64,000 bases of DNA from Oscillospiraceae bacterium (GCA_020025305.1 JAHHSG010000002.1:62001-126000), one strand, 5' to 3'; counted from the first letter of the stretch, positions 50,921 through 59,163 are shown. Numbers and translations: made by a program. Notes: generated by a model from the letters alone, not told the origin.

Positions 50921-50980
50921 CCGGGAAAAGCCTGAGTTGCCGCCATTTACGAGGGGGTCAACCCCTCAGAAAGGAGAAAA

Positions 50981-51388
50981 ATGCGAGAAAAAGTGAAGTT
51001 TGCCTTTTACATGACACCGGAGCTGAGAGAGGAACTGGAGAGCCGCTACACGGAAGATGGCAGTACCAGTCAGACCGCTTTTGCGGAGCGGGCGGTGCGG
51101 TTCTATCTCGATTATCTCAGCGCCGGAAAGTCCCAGCTTTATCTGCCGGACGCCATCCGGACGGTGATGGAAGGACAGATGGGACTGTACGAACAGCGCC
51201 TGTCGGCTCTGCTCTTCAAGCAGGCGGTGGAGATGGATATGATGATGCGGACTCTCTGCGATACGGTGGATCTCCCGGAGGAGTATCTCCAGAAGCAGCG
51301 GGCGCGAAGCATCAAAAGTGTGAAGGCCACCAACGGTCAGCTGCGGCTGGAGCAGGTGGCAAAGGGGGTAGACGAGAGTAGATGCTGA
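50981..51388 (+). CDS. ribbon-helix-helix relaxosome accessory protein (MobC-like)
   Basis: 135 residues. The N-terminal VKFAFYMTPELREELESRY ... SQTAFAERAVRFYLDYL is a ribbon-helix-helix DNA-binding domain and the rest is helical. Small RHH proteins next to a relaxase bind oriT and help nicking. It ends overlapping the relaxase start (ATGCTGA, 7 nt), so the two are coupled. AAAGGAG precedes the ATG. Confidence 0.78.
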   Translation: MREKVKFAFYMTPELREELESRYTEDGSTSQTAFAERAVRFYLDYLSAGKSQLYLPDAIRTVMEGQMGLYEQRLSALLFKQAVEMDMMMRTLCDTVDLPEEYLQKQRARSIKSVKATNGQLRLEQVAKGVDESRC

Positions 51389-53309
51389 TTCTGAAAAGCC
51401 CCTACATCCGCTGCGGCGGTGAGAAAAATACGGTAGGGCGGTACATGCAGTACATCGCTACCCGGGAACATGTGGAACTGCTGCCGGATGACACCCCGGC
51501 CACCCAGCGCCAGCAGAACCTCATCAAAATTCTGCTGCGGGATTTTCCAGACAGCAAAGAACTGCAGGAGTATGAGGACTACCGCCATGTGAAGTCCCGC
51601 TACCACGCCTCGGCGCTGATCCATGCGGCGCTGGAGTGCCATTGGGAAAAGGCGGAGCGCTCGGATATCTACATGCACTATATCTCCACCCGCCCTCGGG
51701 TGGAGAAGCTGGGCCGCCACGGTCTCTTTGGAGAAGGGGAGGAGGTAGACCTGAAAGAGGCCATGGCCCAGCTGGATGGATACACCGGCCGTGTGTGGAC
51801 GCACATCCTGTCTCTCACGCGGGAGGATGCGGAGCGGCTGGGCTATGATAACGCCCATGCGTGGCGCAATCTGCTGCGACTCCACCGCAACGACATCGCC
51901 GAGGCCATGCAGATATCGCCGGAGCACTTCCGCTGGTACGCGGCGTTCCATGATGAGGGCAATCACCCGCATGTCCATATGATGGCGTGGTCCACGAACC
52001 CCAAGGAGGGCCGCCTCAACCGAAACGGCATCAAAGACATCCGCTCTCGGCTGACCCGCGATATCTACCAGCAGGATCTCTACTCCCTCTACGAGGACAA
52101 GAGTGAAGCCCGCAATGCCTTGGTGCGGCAGGCTCGGGCCACCATGGAGGAAATGGTGGAGACCATGAAAACCAGCCTCTGCCATGCGCCACAGGCGGAG
52201 CGGATGCTGCTGCAGCTGGCAGACCGGCTGGAGAGCCATGCGGGCCGGAAGGCCTACGCCTATCTGGATGGCGAGAGCAAACAGCTGGTAGATGACATCG
52301 TGGACACCATGGCGGAGCTGCCGGTGGTCAAAGCCTGCTATAAAAACTGGCTGGTGCTGCAGGGACAGGTGGGCAGTTCTATCAGAAGGAGCCTGCACCG
52401 GAGAAAAAACTGTCGGAGCAAAAGGAATTCCGGGCCATTCAGAATGCGGTGGTCCATGCTGCGGCGGAGCTGATGGAGTGGACCTTTGAAGAGGAGGACC
52501 TCGCAGAGCTGGAGCTGGCACAGGACCCACAGGAAGAGGATATCTCCCAAGAGGGCTGGGATTGCTGGGAGACCGTGCTGGATGTGGAGGGCTGCGATTT
52601 TGAAACCCGGCAGGCGGCGGCAGAGCGGGCGCTGCAACTGGCAGAGGAGGGAGACGGCTGGGCACAGTATGTGTGCGGCTGGCTCTATGAGGACGGCTCT
52701 ATCCTGACGCTAGACAACTACAAAGCCATGCAGTACTACGACGAAGCCGTGGGGCAGGGCATTGCGGAGGCCTATCTGGCCCTTGGAAAACTCTACTTAT
52801 CGGGCGATCGGGAGGTTGCCGACCCGTGGGAGGGCGTACGCCTGTTAAAAAAGCTGGCCAGAGCGGGAAATCCCTTTGCCGCCTATCGGTTGGGCAAGGA
52901 GTACATCACCGGCTACTATGTGGAGAAGGATTGGGACAAGGCGAAATATTGGCTGCGGCAGGCGGCCAAAGCGTACCACGCCCCGGCGCAGCTGGTGCTG
53001 GCGAAACTCTGCCTCCGCTCGGATGAGGTAGATGAGGGCAGTGCCTATGAACATCTGAAAGATGCCGCGTGGAACGGCAGCCGCTATGCCGACGCCCTCT
53101 CACAGCGGGCCATGGACTACCGCACGGCAGCTGCGTTCTTAGGCACATGCCGCCTGTTGGCGGAGATTGGCCAGATCTTTCAGGAGCACACCATGCTGCC
53201 ATCCTCGGATGAGAAAATACGCATCGACCCCAAGCGCATCCGCAACAGCAAGCTGAAAATGCGAGGGCACAATGTGCGAAACCGGGAGGACTATGGCCCT
53301 ACCTGGTAA
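51382..53309 (+). pseudogene. MobP3-type relaxase with C-terminal Sel1 repeats, frameshifted
   Basis: Conjugative nickase. The 5' frame has a relaxase domain with TGRVWTHILSLTREDAERLGY, FRWYAAFHDEGNHPHVHMM (HPHVH metal site, near residue 190) and NRNGIKDIRSRLTRDIYQ. Near 52371 (GTGGGCAG) one base, probably a G, seems missing; restoring it joins QFYQKEPAPEKKL to the downstream frame, about 642 residues in all. The C-terminal part has Sel1-like repeats (AYLALGKLYLSGD, AAYRLGKEYITG, AQLVLAKLCLRSD). As read, the relaxase half may still be made (363 residues), without the repeats. Confidence 0.85.
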
Positions 53310-53380
53310 AGTGAAAAACTTTCTCTGGCTATTGGTCGCAAGGTGTGGTATGTGTTTGTGTTGCGAAAGGAGGGAGCGAG

Positions 53381-54531
53381 ATGGCAAAGAGAAGACCCAG
53401 CGGCGATGGCATGGTGCGCCGCCGAGCGGACGGACGGTGGGAAGGCCGCATCGTGGTAGGACATAAGGATAACGGAGACTCCATCTTCCGCTACTTCTCC
53501 GGCAGGACACAAAAGGACTGATGGAGAAGCTGCGGCGGGAGAAAGAGCAGTACGCTGACGCCGACCTCTGTGAAGGGAGCAACATGACATGGGGGGAATG
53601 GTTGGACAGATGGCTGGAGGAGATCATGGCTCCGGCCGTCCGGCCGACCACCCTCAAGAACTACCGCGACTACATAAATCGCTATGTGACCCCCCGCCTT
53701 GGCGGCAAACAGATCGCCAAGGTCACGGCACGGGATGTCCAAAAGCTTTATCGGGAGGTACAGGAGCATGGCCGGGCAGAAGAACATCCGGTGTATGGTC
53801 ACCGCCTGTCGGCGGCTACGGTGCGAAGCCTCCACGGCGTGCTGCATCAAGCCATGGACAAGGCGGTGGAGGAGCGGCTGATCGCCAAGAACCCAACGGA
53901 GGAAGTGACCATCCCCAAAAAGGAAGTGCGGGAGAAGAAAATTCTCAACGATGAACAGCTGGAGCGGTTCATGGACACCATCCGCAAGGACGAGGCGTGG
54001 TTCGACTTCTTCTACACAGAGATCACCACGGGGCTGCGCCTCGGCGAGATCTGCGGTCTCATGTGGCAGGACTTCGATGCGGAGAAAAGGACCCTGTCCG
54101 TGCGGCGCACCATCCACACGGAAGAGGGCGGCGAGCTCACGGCGGGTGATACGAAAACGGAACAGGGGCGGCGTACCATCATGCTGCCGCCCAGCACGGC
54201 GGAGCTGCTGCGACAGCGACAGCACCACTCGGAACAGTGGATCTTCCCCAATCTGCTGCATCCGGACAGGCCGGTGACACCGGGCAAGGCCTACGCCCAG
54301 CTGAAGAAATTACTGCGGGAAGCGGACTTACCGGACATCCGGTTCCACGACCTGCGGCATACCTTCGCCACTCATGCACTGACCAGCGGCGTGGATGCCA
54401 AGACGCTGTCGGGTATCCTTGGTCACACCAAGGCGTCCTTCACGCTGGATACCTACACCCATGTCACCGGCGACATGCAGAAAAAGGCGGCGGAGATCGT
54501 GGGCAGCTTTATGAGTAAAATCGCCATGTGA
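53381..54531 (+). pseudogene. int: tyrosine integrase 1, split at its N-terminal domain
   Basis: Site-specific recombinase. ATG 53381 (AAAGGAGG upstream) opens an AP2-like arm-binding domain (GDGMVRRRADGRWEGRIVVG) that stops at 53519-53521. The core frame begins with ATG 53521, overlapping as TGATG. One added base (GGACTG to GGACCTG) would fuse both to about 383 residues. The core has the SAM-like domain and catalytic residues: Arg in TGLRLGEICGL, HDLRHTFATH and GHTKASFTLDTYTH with the Tyr. Either a frameshift or a coupled two-part protein is possible. Confidence 0.88.
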
Positions 54532-54543
54532 GGAGGTGAGGGG

Positions 54544-55977
54544 GTGGCGAAACGGAGAAAGAACGGTACCGGCTCGGTGCACCTGCGGAAAGACGGCCGC
54601 TGGGAGGGCCGCATGGTCATCGGCTACGATGAGAACGGCTGGCCCAAAACAAAAAACGTCCTGGCCAAGACCAGGACAGAGTGTACGCGGAAGCTGAAAG
54701 CACTGCAGGAGGGATCGGAGGAGAAGAAGCCGGAGACCGTCCGGGCCATGACCTTCGGCGACTGGCTGGACTACTGGTATCAGAATCACTCCAAACCCCG
54801 CATCCGCAAGGCGACGCAGCAAAACTATGAAAACTGGATCTACCACCACGCCATCCCCGGCCTCGGTGAGATCCCTCTGCAGGAACTGTCCCAAGGCCAG
54901 CTGCAATCCTTCTTCGCGGAGATGAAGCGCAGTGGGCGAAAAATCCTCACGGACAGGTGTGGCACGGAGATGTCAGCCAAATCTGTCCGCAGCTGCTATG
55001 CGGTGTGCAAAATGGCGCTGGATCGTGCGGTGCAGGATGGCCTCATCCGTAAAAACCCAGCCATTGGTTGTAAGCTACCCCCATCCAAGGAGCAGGAGAT
55101 GAAGATCCTCTCCGAAGATGAACTGCAGCGCTTTCTGATGCAGGCCAACGAAGAGGGGCTCTACGAGCTCTTCCTACTGGAGTGTACTTCGGGTATGCGC
55201 CGTGGTGAGCTGCTGGCGCTTCAGTGGGGGGATCTGGATTTCAACACCGGAGAACTGCATATTGACCGGCAGGTCTATCCGGTGCATGGTAAGCTGATCA
55301 TCGGCGAGCCGAAAACTAAGGCGGGCAAGCGCTCCATCGTGCTGCCGATGGATATGGTGGATCTGCTGCGGGAGTACCGCAAAGGCGTGTTCTCCCAGTG
55401 GATGTTCCCGTCCCGCACCAAGCCGGAGCAACCCATCGACCCGGACCATATCCGCAAGCGGCTCCACCGGATTCTGGAGCAGTCGGGGTGCAAGGATGTG
55501 CGGTTCCATGACCTGCGGCATACCTTCGCCACCATGTCGCTGGAGCACGGCATGGATATCAAGACGCTGTCGGCGGTCATCGGCCACGCCTCGGCAGCCA
55601 CTACGCTGAACACCTACACCCATGTGACAAGCGAGATGCAGGCACAGGCGGCGCTGCGCATCGACAAGGGGATCGCCGGGGTCGAGAGTTTTGAGACGGT
55701 GTCGGTGCCGTGTGAGGCCTCTGTGGCCAAAGCTCCCTACCAGCCGGTGAAGCTGAAGCGTCGTCGTCCGGGAACCGGCTGCGTGAGCCGAATCAATGAC
55801 CATCTCTGGGAGGGGCGCTACTCGCCCAAGTGGATCGATGGAAAAAAGCGTGCCCGGAATGTGTACGCCAAAACCGAGGCGGAGTGCGAGGAGAAACTGG
55901 CGGCGCTGATCCTCGATATGAAAGCGGGACTGGCCCGGCTGCGGAAAGAACAGGGGGCGCAAAAACTGCACCGCTGA
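54544..55977 (+). CDS. int: tyrosine integrase 2 with DNA-binding domains at both ends
   Basis: 477 residues, GTG start at 54544 behind AGGAGG, 12 bp after integrase 1. N-terminal AP2-like domain (NGTGSVHLRKDGRWEGRM), core-binding domain (TFGDWLDYWYQNH), and catalytic residues in SGMRRGELLALQW, HDLRHTFATM and GHASAATTLNTYTH. After the usual end (near residue 385) a further about 90 residues repeat the N-terminal domain: PGTGCVSRINDHLWEGRYSP with AKTEAECEEKLAAL. A second arm-binding domain at the C-terminus is unusual. The two integrases may act together. Confidence 0.93.
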   Translation: MAKRRKNGTGSVHLRKDGRWEGRMVIGYDENGWPKTKNVLAKTRTECTRKLKALQEGSEEKKPETVRAMTFGDWLDYWYQNHSKPRIRKATQQNYENWIYHHAIPGLGEIPLQELSQGQLQSFFAEMKRSGRKILTDRCGTEMSAKSVRSCYAVCKMALDRAVQDGLIRKNPAIGCKLPPSKEQEMKILSEDELQRFLMQANEEGLYELFLLECTSGMRRGELLALQWGDLDFNTGELHIDRQVYPVHGKLIIGEPKTKAGKRSIVLPMDMVDLLREYRKGVFSQWMFPSRTKPEQPIDPDHIRKRLHRILEQSGCKDVRFHDLRHTFATMSLEHGMDIKTLSAVIGHASAATTLNTYTHVTSEMQAQAALRIDKGIAGVESFETVSVPCEASVAKAPYQPVKLKRRRPGTGCVSRINDHLWEGRYSPKWIDGKKRARNVYAKTEAECEEKLAALILDMKAGLARLRKEQGAQKLHR

Positions 55978-55995
55978 AACAATAAAAGGGCTGAA

Positions 55996-56026
55996 AAAAC
56001 ACCTGCATGCTGCATGCAGGTGTTTT
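55996..56026. terminator. bidirectional terminator between integrase 2 and the XRE gene
   Basis: AAAACACCTGCATG and its complement, flanked by A and T tracts, between convergent genes. Confidence 0.9.
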
Positions 56027-56027
56027 G

Positions 56028-56270
56028 TTATTTAATTTCCTGTTCGAGGTTCCGGAACAATTCCGAGTTGAAGAAGTCCTCGATAGTGATGCCCAGGCCA
56101 TCGCAGAGCTTCTTGATAGTGGAGATAGTGGCGCTGCGGTTGCGGCCGCTGACGATATTGTTTACCGTGGACTGGGTCACGCCGCTCATGCTGCTGAGTT
56201 TGTTGACAGAGATACTGCACTCGCTGCATAGCTCTAAAATTCGTTCTTTGACAGCTTCACCGATGTTCAT
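56028..56270 (-). CDS. XRE-family repressor
   Basis: 80-residue Cro/CI-type HTH protein (AVKERILELCSECSISVNKL, MSGVTQSTVNNIVSGRNRSATISTIKKL in helices 1-5). Start at 56270 with AGAGGTG upstream. It is divergent from the SLOG-family gene, and a 7-bp palindrome lies between them. It probably represses itself and the SLOG gene. Confidence 0.88.
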   Translation of the reverse strand: MNIGEAVKERILELCSECSISVNKLSSMSGVTQSTVNNIVSGRNRSATISTIKKLCDGLGITIEDFFNSELFRNLEQEIK

Positions 56271-56316
56271 GGAATCACCTCTTTGCATTGATGATATCCA
56301 TTTTCTCTTGAAAAGA

Positions 56317-56334
56317 TTAACTCTTTAGAGTTAA
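56317..56334. promoter_or_regulatory. operator-like palindrome between the XRE and SLOG genes
   Basis: TTAACTC-ttta-GAGTTAA, followed by a third half-site AACTC at 56338-56342. Probable XRE repressor site. Confidence 0.7.
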
Positions 56335-56358
56335 AATAACTCAAAAGGGGTGAATTGG

Positions 56359-56829
56359 ATGAAATCGAGTAAAAAGAGCTGTTTCTTCATCGGACATCGT
56401 GAGGCAAATGAGGAGATCTATGCGGAACTGAGGGAGGCGGTAGAGCGGCACATTGTGGAGTTTGGTGTCACCGAGTTCATCGTGGGGCACTACGGCGGCT
56501 TCGACCGCCTGGCAGCGAGAGCGGTGATGGAGGCGAAGCATGCGCATCCGGAGATCACCCTGCTAATGTTGTTGCCGTACCATCCGGCAGAGCAGCGGGT
56601 AGCGGTGCCGGAGGGCTTCGACGGCACCTATTATCCGGAGGGAATGGAGAGCGTGCCGCGGCGGCTAGCCATCGTGCGAGCCAACCACTGCATGGTGGAT
56701 CAGTGCGACTACCTGATTGCCTACGCATGGCACCCTGCCAGCAACGCCCGCAATCTGGTGGAATATGCCCAGCGGCGGGCGGTGAAGCATGAGCTGGGGA
56801 TCACACTGATCGGCGGAAAAGAAAAATGA
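56359..56829 (+). CDS. SLOG-family (DUF1273/YspA-like) nucleotide-binding protein
   Basis: 156 residues from ATG 56359 (AAAGGGG 8 nt upstream). Rossmann-like fold: CCFFIGHR-type start (here SCFFIGHREA), IVGHYGGFDRLAARAVMEAK and DYLIAYAWHPASNARNLVEYA near 115-140, then ITLIGGKE at the end. SLOG proteins bind nucleotides or nucleotide-derived signals, and several belong to conflict systems. Here an XRE repressor faces it and the retron lies just beyond. The stop codon is part of a 29-bp palindrome. Confidence 0.82.
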   Translation: MKSSKKSCFFIGHREANEEIYAELREAVERHIVEFGVTEFIVGHYGGFDRLAARAVMEAKHAHPEITLLMLLPYHPAEQRVAVPEGFDGTYYPEGMESVPRRLAIVRANHCMVDQCDYLIAYAWHPASNARNLVEYAQRRAVKHELGITLIGGKEK

Positions 56830-56855
56830 ACTATCCGGAGGCTCCGGATAGTTCA
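56827..56855. terminator. palindrome at the end of the SLOG gene
   Basis: TGAACTATCCGGAG-G-CTCCGGATAGTTCA, beginning in the stop codon. The stem is strong, but there is no T-tract, so it may only stabilise the RNA or slow polymerase between convergent genes. Confidence 0.6.
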
Positions 56856-56929
56856 AAGGGGAGCTATGTGATTCAAAAATGGTGATGCAGTAACAATAAA
56901 AAGGCTGGAACTGGGATTCTCCCGGCTGC

Positions 56930-58657
56930 TTATTCTGTATTTCTTTGACGGGTGGAAAGGTCGTTGTCAACAATTTTTGAGAGTGCATCAAGCATGGGCT
57001 TGAAATTTGAAAAATCGATTTCTTGATAGTGATTCATAACATATTTTGAAAAGATATCCTTGCCGTAAAATAATGAGGGATCACCTTTTCCGTCTCTCTG
57101 AAAGGTTTTTTCATTAATTTTTAAGGATAATAATTCTTGGGGAAATAAGTCCTCAATTTCCGCTTCAGGTAGATCGTTAACTAAAGGGTTCGTAAGCAAG
57201 TATGAGTTTGCATCATTTGGCAACGTGGCATATAGGTTTTCAAGAAGTTGTTTCCTTATTTCGTCTGTATTGGAGGATATTTCGTTCATAAACTTGCGAA
57301 GAGGGCGCTTGCTCTGGGTCTCGTTATCAAAAATAAAAATGATAGGTGGGTTAGAAGGAGATTCACAGATCTCCTTGAAATGCGCTGGATAATTTGGACA
57401 GCCATTTTTCCCAGTAAAGTAGCGGTATAGATGTGTTATGGCATCCGCGCCCTCGGTACTAATTCCAAAAAAATATGATAGACGGCTAGACCTTTTTGTG
57501 GCTAGACTTCGTTTGAAGAAAGAAACTTTAAATTTGAAATTGCCTGTATCATCTCTTTCGACAAGATTTGGATAGAGGGAATATAAATTCTTTAATGCTG
57601 CTTTTAAGTATAAGATATCTGTTTTGCCTTCTGTAATGATTATTGGCAATTCGGGTGAGACAAAATATTTATAAAATAAAAACTCACGATATTGGCTTTC
57701 GCGACCATTTAAACAATAAGAAGTATGCCGCTCTTTAGAGTCATGTCTGTTATTGTAGTGGTCAATATGGTCAATAAAAGAAAAACGTCCTTCTAATTGT
57801 GCTAATGTGCCTGAAGTGCCATCAATAAAGTAGTGACCTTTTTTATACAACTCGTGAGCCATGGCTCTGGTTGTACGAACATAGCGTCTATCAATGTTTA
57901 TTTTTTTGTTGACTATTAGGCCAGTTACTTCTTGTCGAGAGTCTCTGAATGATAAGCGCGTTTTTTTATCATTTACGGAAAAGCCGGAACGTTCAATTTC
58001 TGATACAAGTTCATCCATGAACTCGCTTTGGATATCTAAAAAATTGCGATTATTTGTAGAAAAAGTTAAATCATCAGCGTATCGGGTATAGTCTAGTTTG
58101 TATTTTTTTGAAATCGAGAGTAGGCGCATATCAAGAATTTGGCAAATCCAGTTTGAAATAATAGGAGAAGTGGGTGCGCCCTGAGGGAGAGAGCCATTAT
58201 AGCAGGTCAGCTGAGCGAGAATAACAGCGACTTCATAGGGCAGCTTAAAATTCCGATTTTTCTGAAAGAAACCGAGGACTCTGCCAAAATGTATGGAAGG
58301 GAAAAAATCCTTTAGATCAAGATTCAGTACAAATCGTTTATTCCTGTGAATGACAGCATTTGTAATAATGCTTTTATCTTTTTCAAAGGCATGTGAGATA
58401 TTGGGAATAGTATGTAGATCACAGCGCAAAGATTTCTGATATTCCCATAATTTATTGGCAATTTTCCTTTGTACAGCCATTAGCTCGCGGTTTGGGGCAC
58501 AGATTTGTCGCTCTCCACCTGATTTTTTCGGGATGGTAAATGTGGTGTAACAATTATCGACCTTTTTTACATAGAGTAGATGAGTCAGATGGCGTAGCGG
58601 AATCTTAAGAAAATTTGCAAGATCTTCTCTATTCTTTATATCGCAGAAACTTTCCAT
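56930..58657 (-). CDS. retron reverse transcriptase with C-terminal Toprim domain
   Basis: 575-residue RT that should copy part of its own RNA into branched msDNA; retrons act as anti-phage toxin-antitoxin-like systems. RT motifs: NAVIH (retron NAxxH, near residue 100), LNLDLKDFFPSIHF (first catalytic Asp), GSLPQGAPTSPIISN, TRYADDLTFS (YADD, near 195) and VTGLIVNKK (retron VTG). The C-terminal half has a Toprim fold: IIITEGKTDILYL (Glu, near 340) and IIFIFDNETQ (Asp-x-Glu). The RT-Toprim fusion and length match retron-Eco2 (Ec67). ATG 58657 has AGGAG, 16 nt after the ncRNA. Confidence 0.95.
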   Translation of the reverse strand: MESFCDIKNREDLANFLKIPLRHLTHLLYVKKVDNCYTTFTIPKKSGGERQICAPNRELMAVQRKIANKLWEYQKSLRCDLHTIPNISHAFEKDKSIITNAVIHRNKRFVLNLDLKDFFPSIHFGRVLGFFQKNRNFKLPYEVAVILAQLTCYNGSLPQGAPTSPIISNWICQILDMRLLSISKKYKLDYTRYADDLTFSTNNRNFLDIQSEFMDELVSEIERSGFSVNDKKTRLSFRDSRQEVTGLIVNKKINIDRRYVRTTRAMAHELYKKGHYFIDGTSGTLAQLEGRFSFIDHIDHYNNRHDSKERHTSYCLNGRESQYREFLFYKYFVSPELPIIITEGKTDILYLKAALKNLYSLYPNLVERDDTGNFKFKVSFFKRSLATKRSSRLSYFFGISTEGADAITHLYRYFTGKNGCPNYPAHFKEICESPSNPPIIFIFDNETQSKRPLRKFMNEISSNTDEIRKQLLENLYATLPNDANSYLLTNPLVNDLPEAEIEDLFPQELLSLKINEKTFQRDGKGDPSLFYGKDIFSKYVMNHYQEIDFSNFKPMLDALSKIVDNDLSTRQRNTE

Positions 58658-58673
58658 GCGTATACTCCTAAAA

Positions 58674-58819
58674 GAGCGTGTGGCAACTCATTATGCCGGT
58701 GTTGGGAATGGCAACAAGTAAGTAAAATTCACTGGGAATGTATACTGGATGGAGGCGAATGCGCCTACCATTTTAGTCAATGCTCGCGAATCACGAGCCA
58801 AAAATCTTGCCACACGCTC
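58674..58819 (-). ncRNA. retron msr-msd RNA
   Basis: A 146-nt region upstream of the RT, flanked by the perfect 13-bp inverted repeats GAGCGTGTGGCAA (a1, 58819-58807) and TTGCCACACGCTC (a2, 58686-58674). After a1 come AGATTTTTGG, a GCTCG/CGAGC hairpin, ACTAAAATGG and an AGGCG-CATT-CGCCT hairpin. This order and spacing recall the Ec67 msr (GGCAGATTTGTTGG, AATGG, CGCCTCC). The priming G is probably the one at 58806. The msd part shows only short stems by eye. Confidence 0.88.
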
Positions 58820-58831
58820 AAGTTTAATATA

Positions 58832-58859
58832 ATTATACAATATTTTATTATCTTTTCAA
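58832..58859 (-). promoter_or_regulatory. promoter of the retron
   Basis: TTGAAA (58859-58854), 16-bp spacer, TATAAT (58837-58832) on the minus strand, ending about 12 bp before a1. Confidence 0.8.
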
Positions 58860-58890
58860 GGTCAATATTTTATTATCTTTTCAAGGTCAA
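58841..58890. repeat. 25-bp perfect tandem duplication at the retron promoter
   Basis: The units 58841-58865 and 58866-58890 are identical; each ends in CTTTTCAAGGTCAA. Each copy carries TTGACC and TTGAAA on the minus strand, so the -35 region is doubled. Confidence 0.95.
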
Positions 58891-59052
58891 TATATTAGTA
58901 CATGACAGCTGCGAAATAGAAGCGAGAGAACATGAGAGATGAATTTGTCTCGCACCCTCTCTGTGGTCAAAACTGCTTTCCAACTGTGGTATTTATGTGG
59001 TCAAACAAAAATGTCTAAAAATTGGCTCAACTTTATACGTCTATAAATAAAG

Positions 59053-59087
59053 AAAAGTACCTGTTTTCTGCGAAAACAGGTACTTTT
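59053..59087. terminator. terminator of tRNA-Ala at attR
   Basis: AAAAGTACCTGTTTTC-tgc-complement (16-bp stem) directly after the tRNA CCA end. It lies on the island side of the att core, so it is supplied by the element. Confidence 0.92.
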
Positions 59088-59132
59088 TGGTGGACTCGAA
59101 GGGGATCGAACCCTCGACCTTACGGATGCGAA
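59088..59132 (-). repeat. attR: attR: 45-bp repeat within the intact tRNA-Ala
   Basis: Identical to 38095-38139. The functional tRNA 3' end is restored by the element's copy. Confidence 0.93.
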
Positions 59133-59163
59133 CCGTACGCTCTCCCAGCTGAGCTACGAGCCC
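59088..59163 (-). tRNA. tRNA-Ala, anticodon CGC
   Basis: 76 nt including an encoded CCA. Acceptor stem GGGCTCG/CGAGTCC has the alanine identity pair G3-U70. The D arm is GCTC...GAGC, the anticodon loop is TTCGCAT (anticodon CGC), the T arm is GAGGGTTCGATCCCC-like and the discriminator is A. It is the island's attachment gene. Confidence 0.96.

Larger units (their letters stand above)
38095..59132. mobile_element. genomic island (IME-like) integrated in tRNA-Ala
   Basis: About 21 kb bounded by a perfect 45-bp repeat of the tRNA-Ala 3' end. It contains defence-type genes (AlbA_2 protein, HEPN protein, type I restriction-modification, SLOG protein, retron) and a mobilisation block (excisionase-like HTH, replication-type HTH, ribbon-helix-helix protein, relaxase, two tyrosine integrases). 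There are no conjugative T4SS genes, so it would be mobilisable rather than self-transmissible. Base composition changes along it: AT-rich at 38.7-45.5 kb and 57-59 kb, GC-rich in the mobilisation block, suggesting a mosaic. Confidence 0.92.

Noticed and set aside
50650..51381. A 243-codon plus-strand frame over the gap before the RHH gene
   Set aside because: It overlaps the RHH gene in another frame and crosses the candidate oriT hairpin. The composition is Arg/Gly-rich without motifs, and the RHH gene has a proper RBS.
51337..52665. A 442-codon open frame on the minus strand
   Set aside because: Antisense of the relaxase, with Pro/His-rich nonsense composition.
56830..56929. Retron effector gene next to the RT
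   Set aside because: The gap between the convergent SLOG gene and the RT has only a palindrome. The SLOG gene is on the other strand with its own operator, so it is not assigned to the retron.
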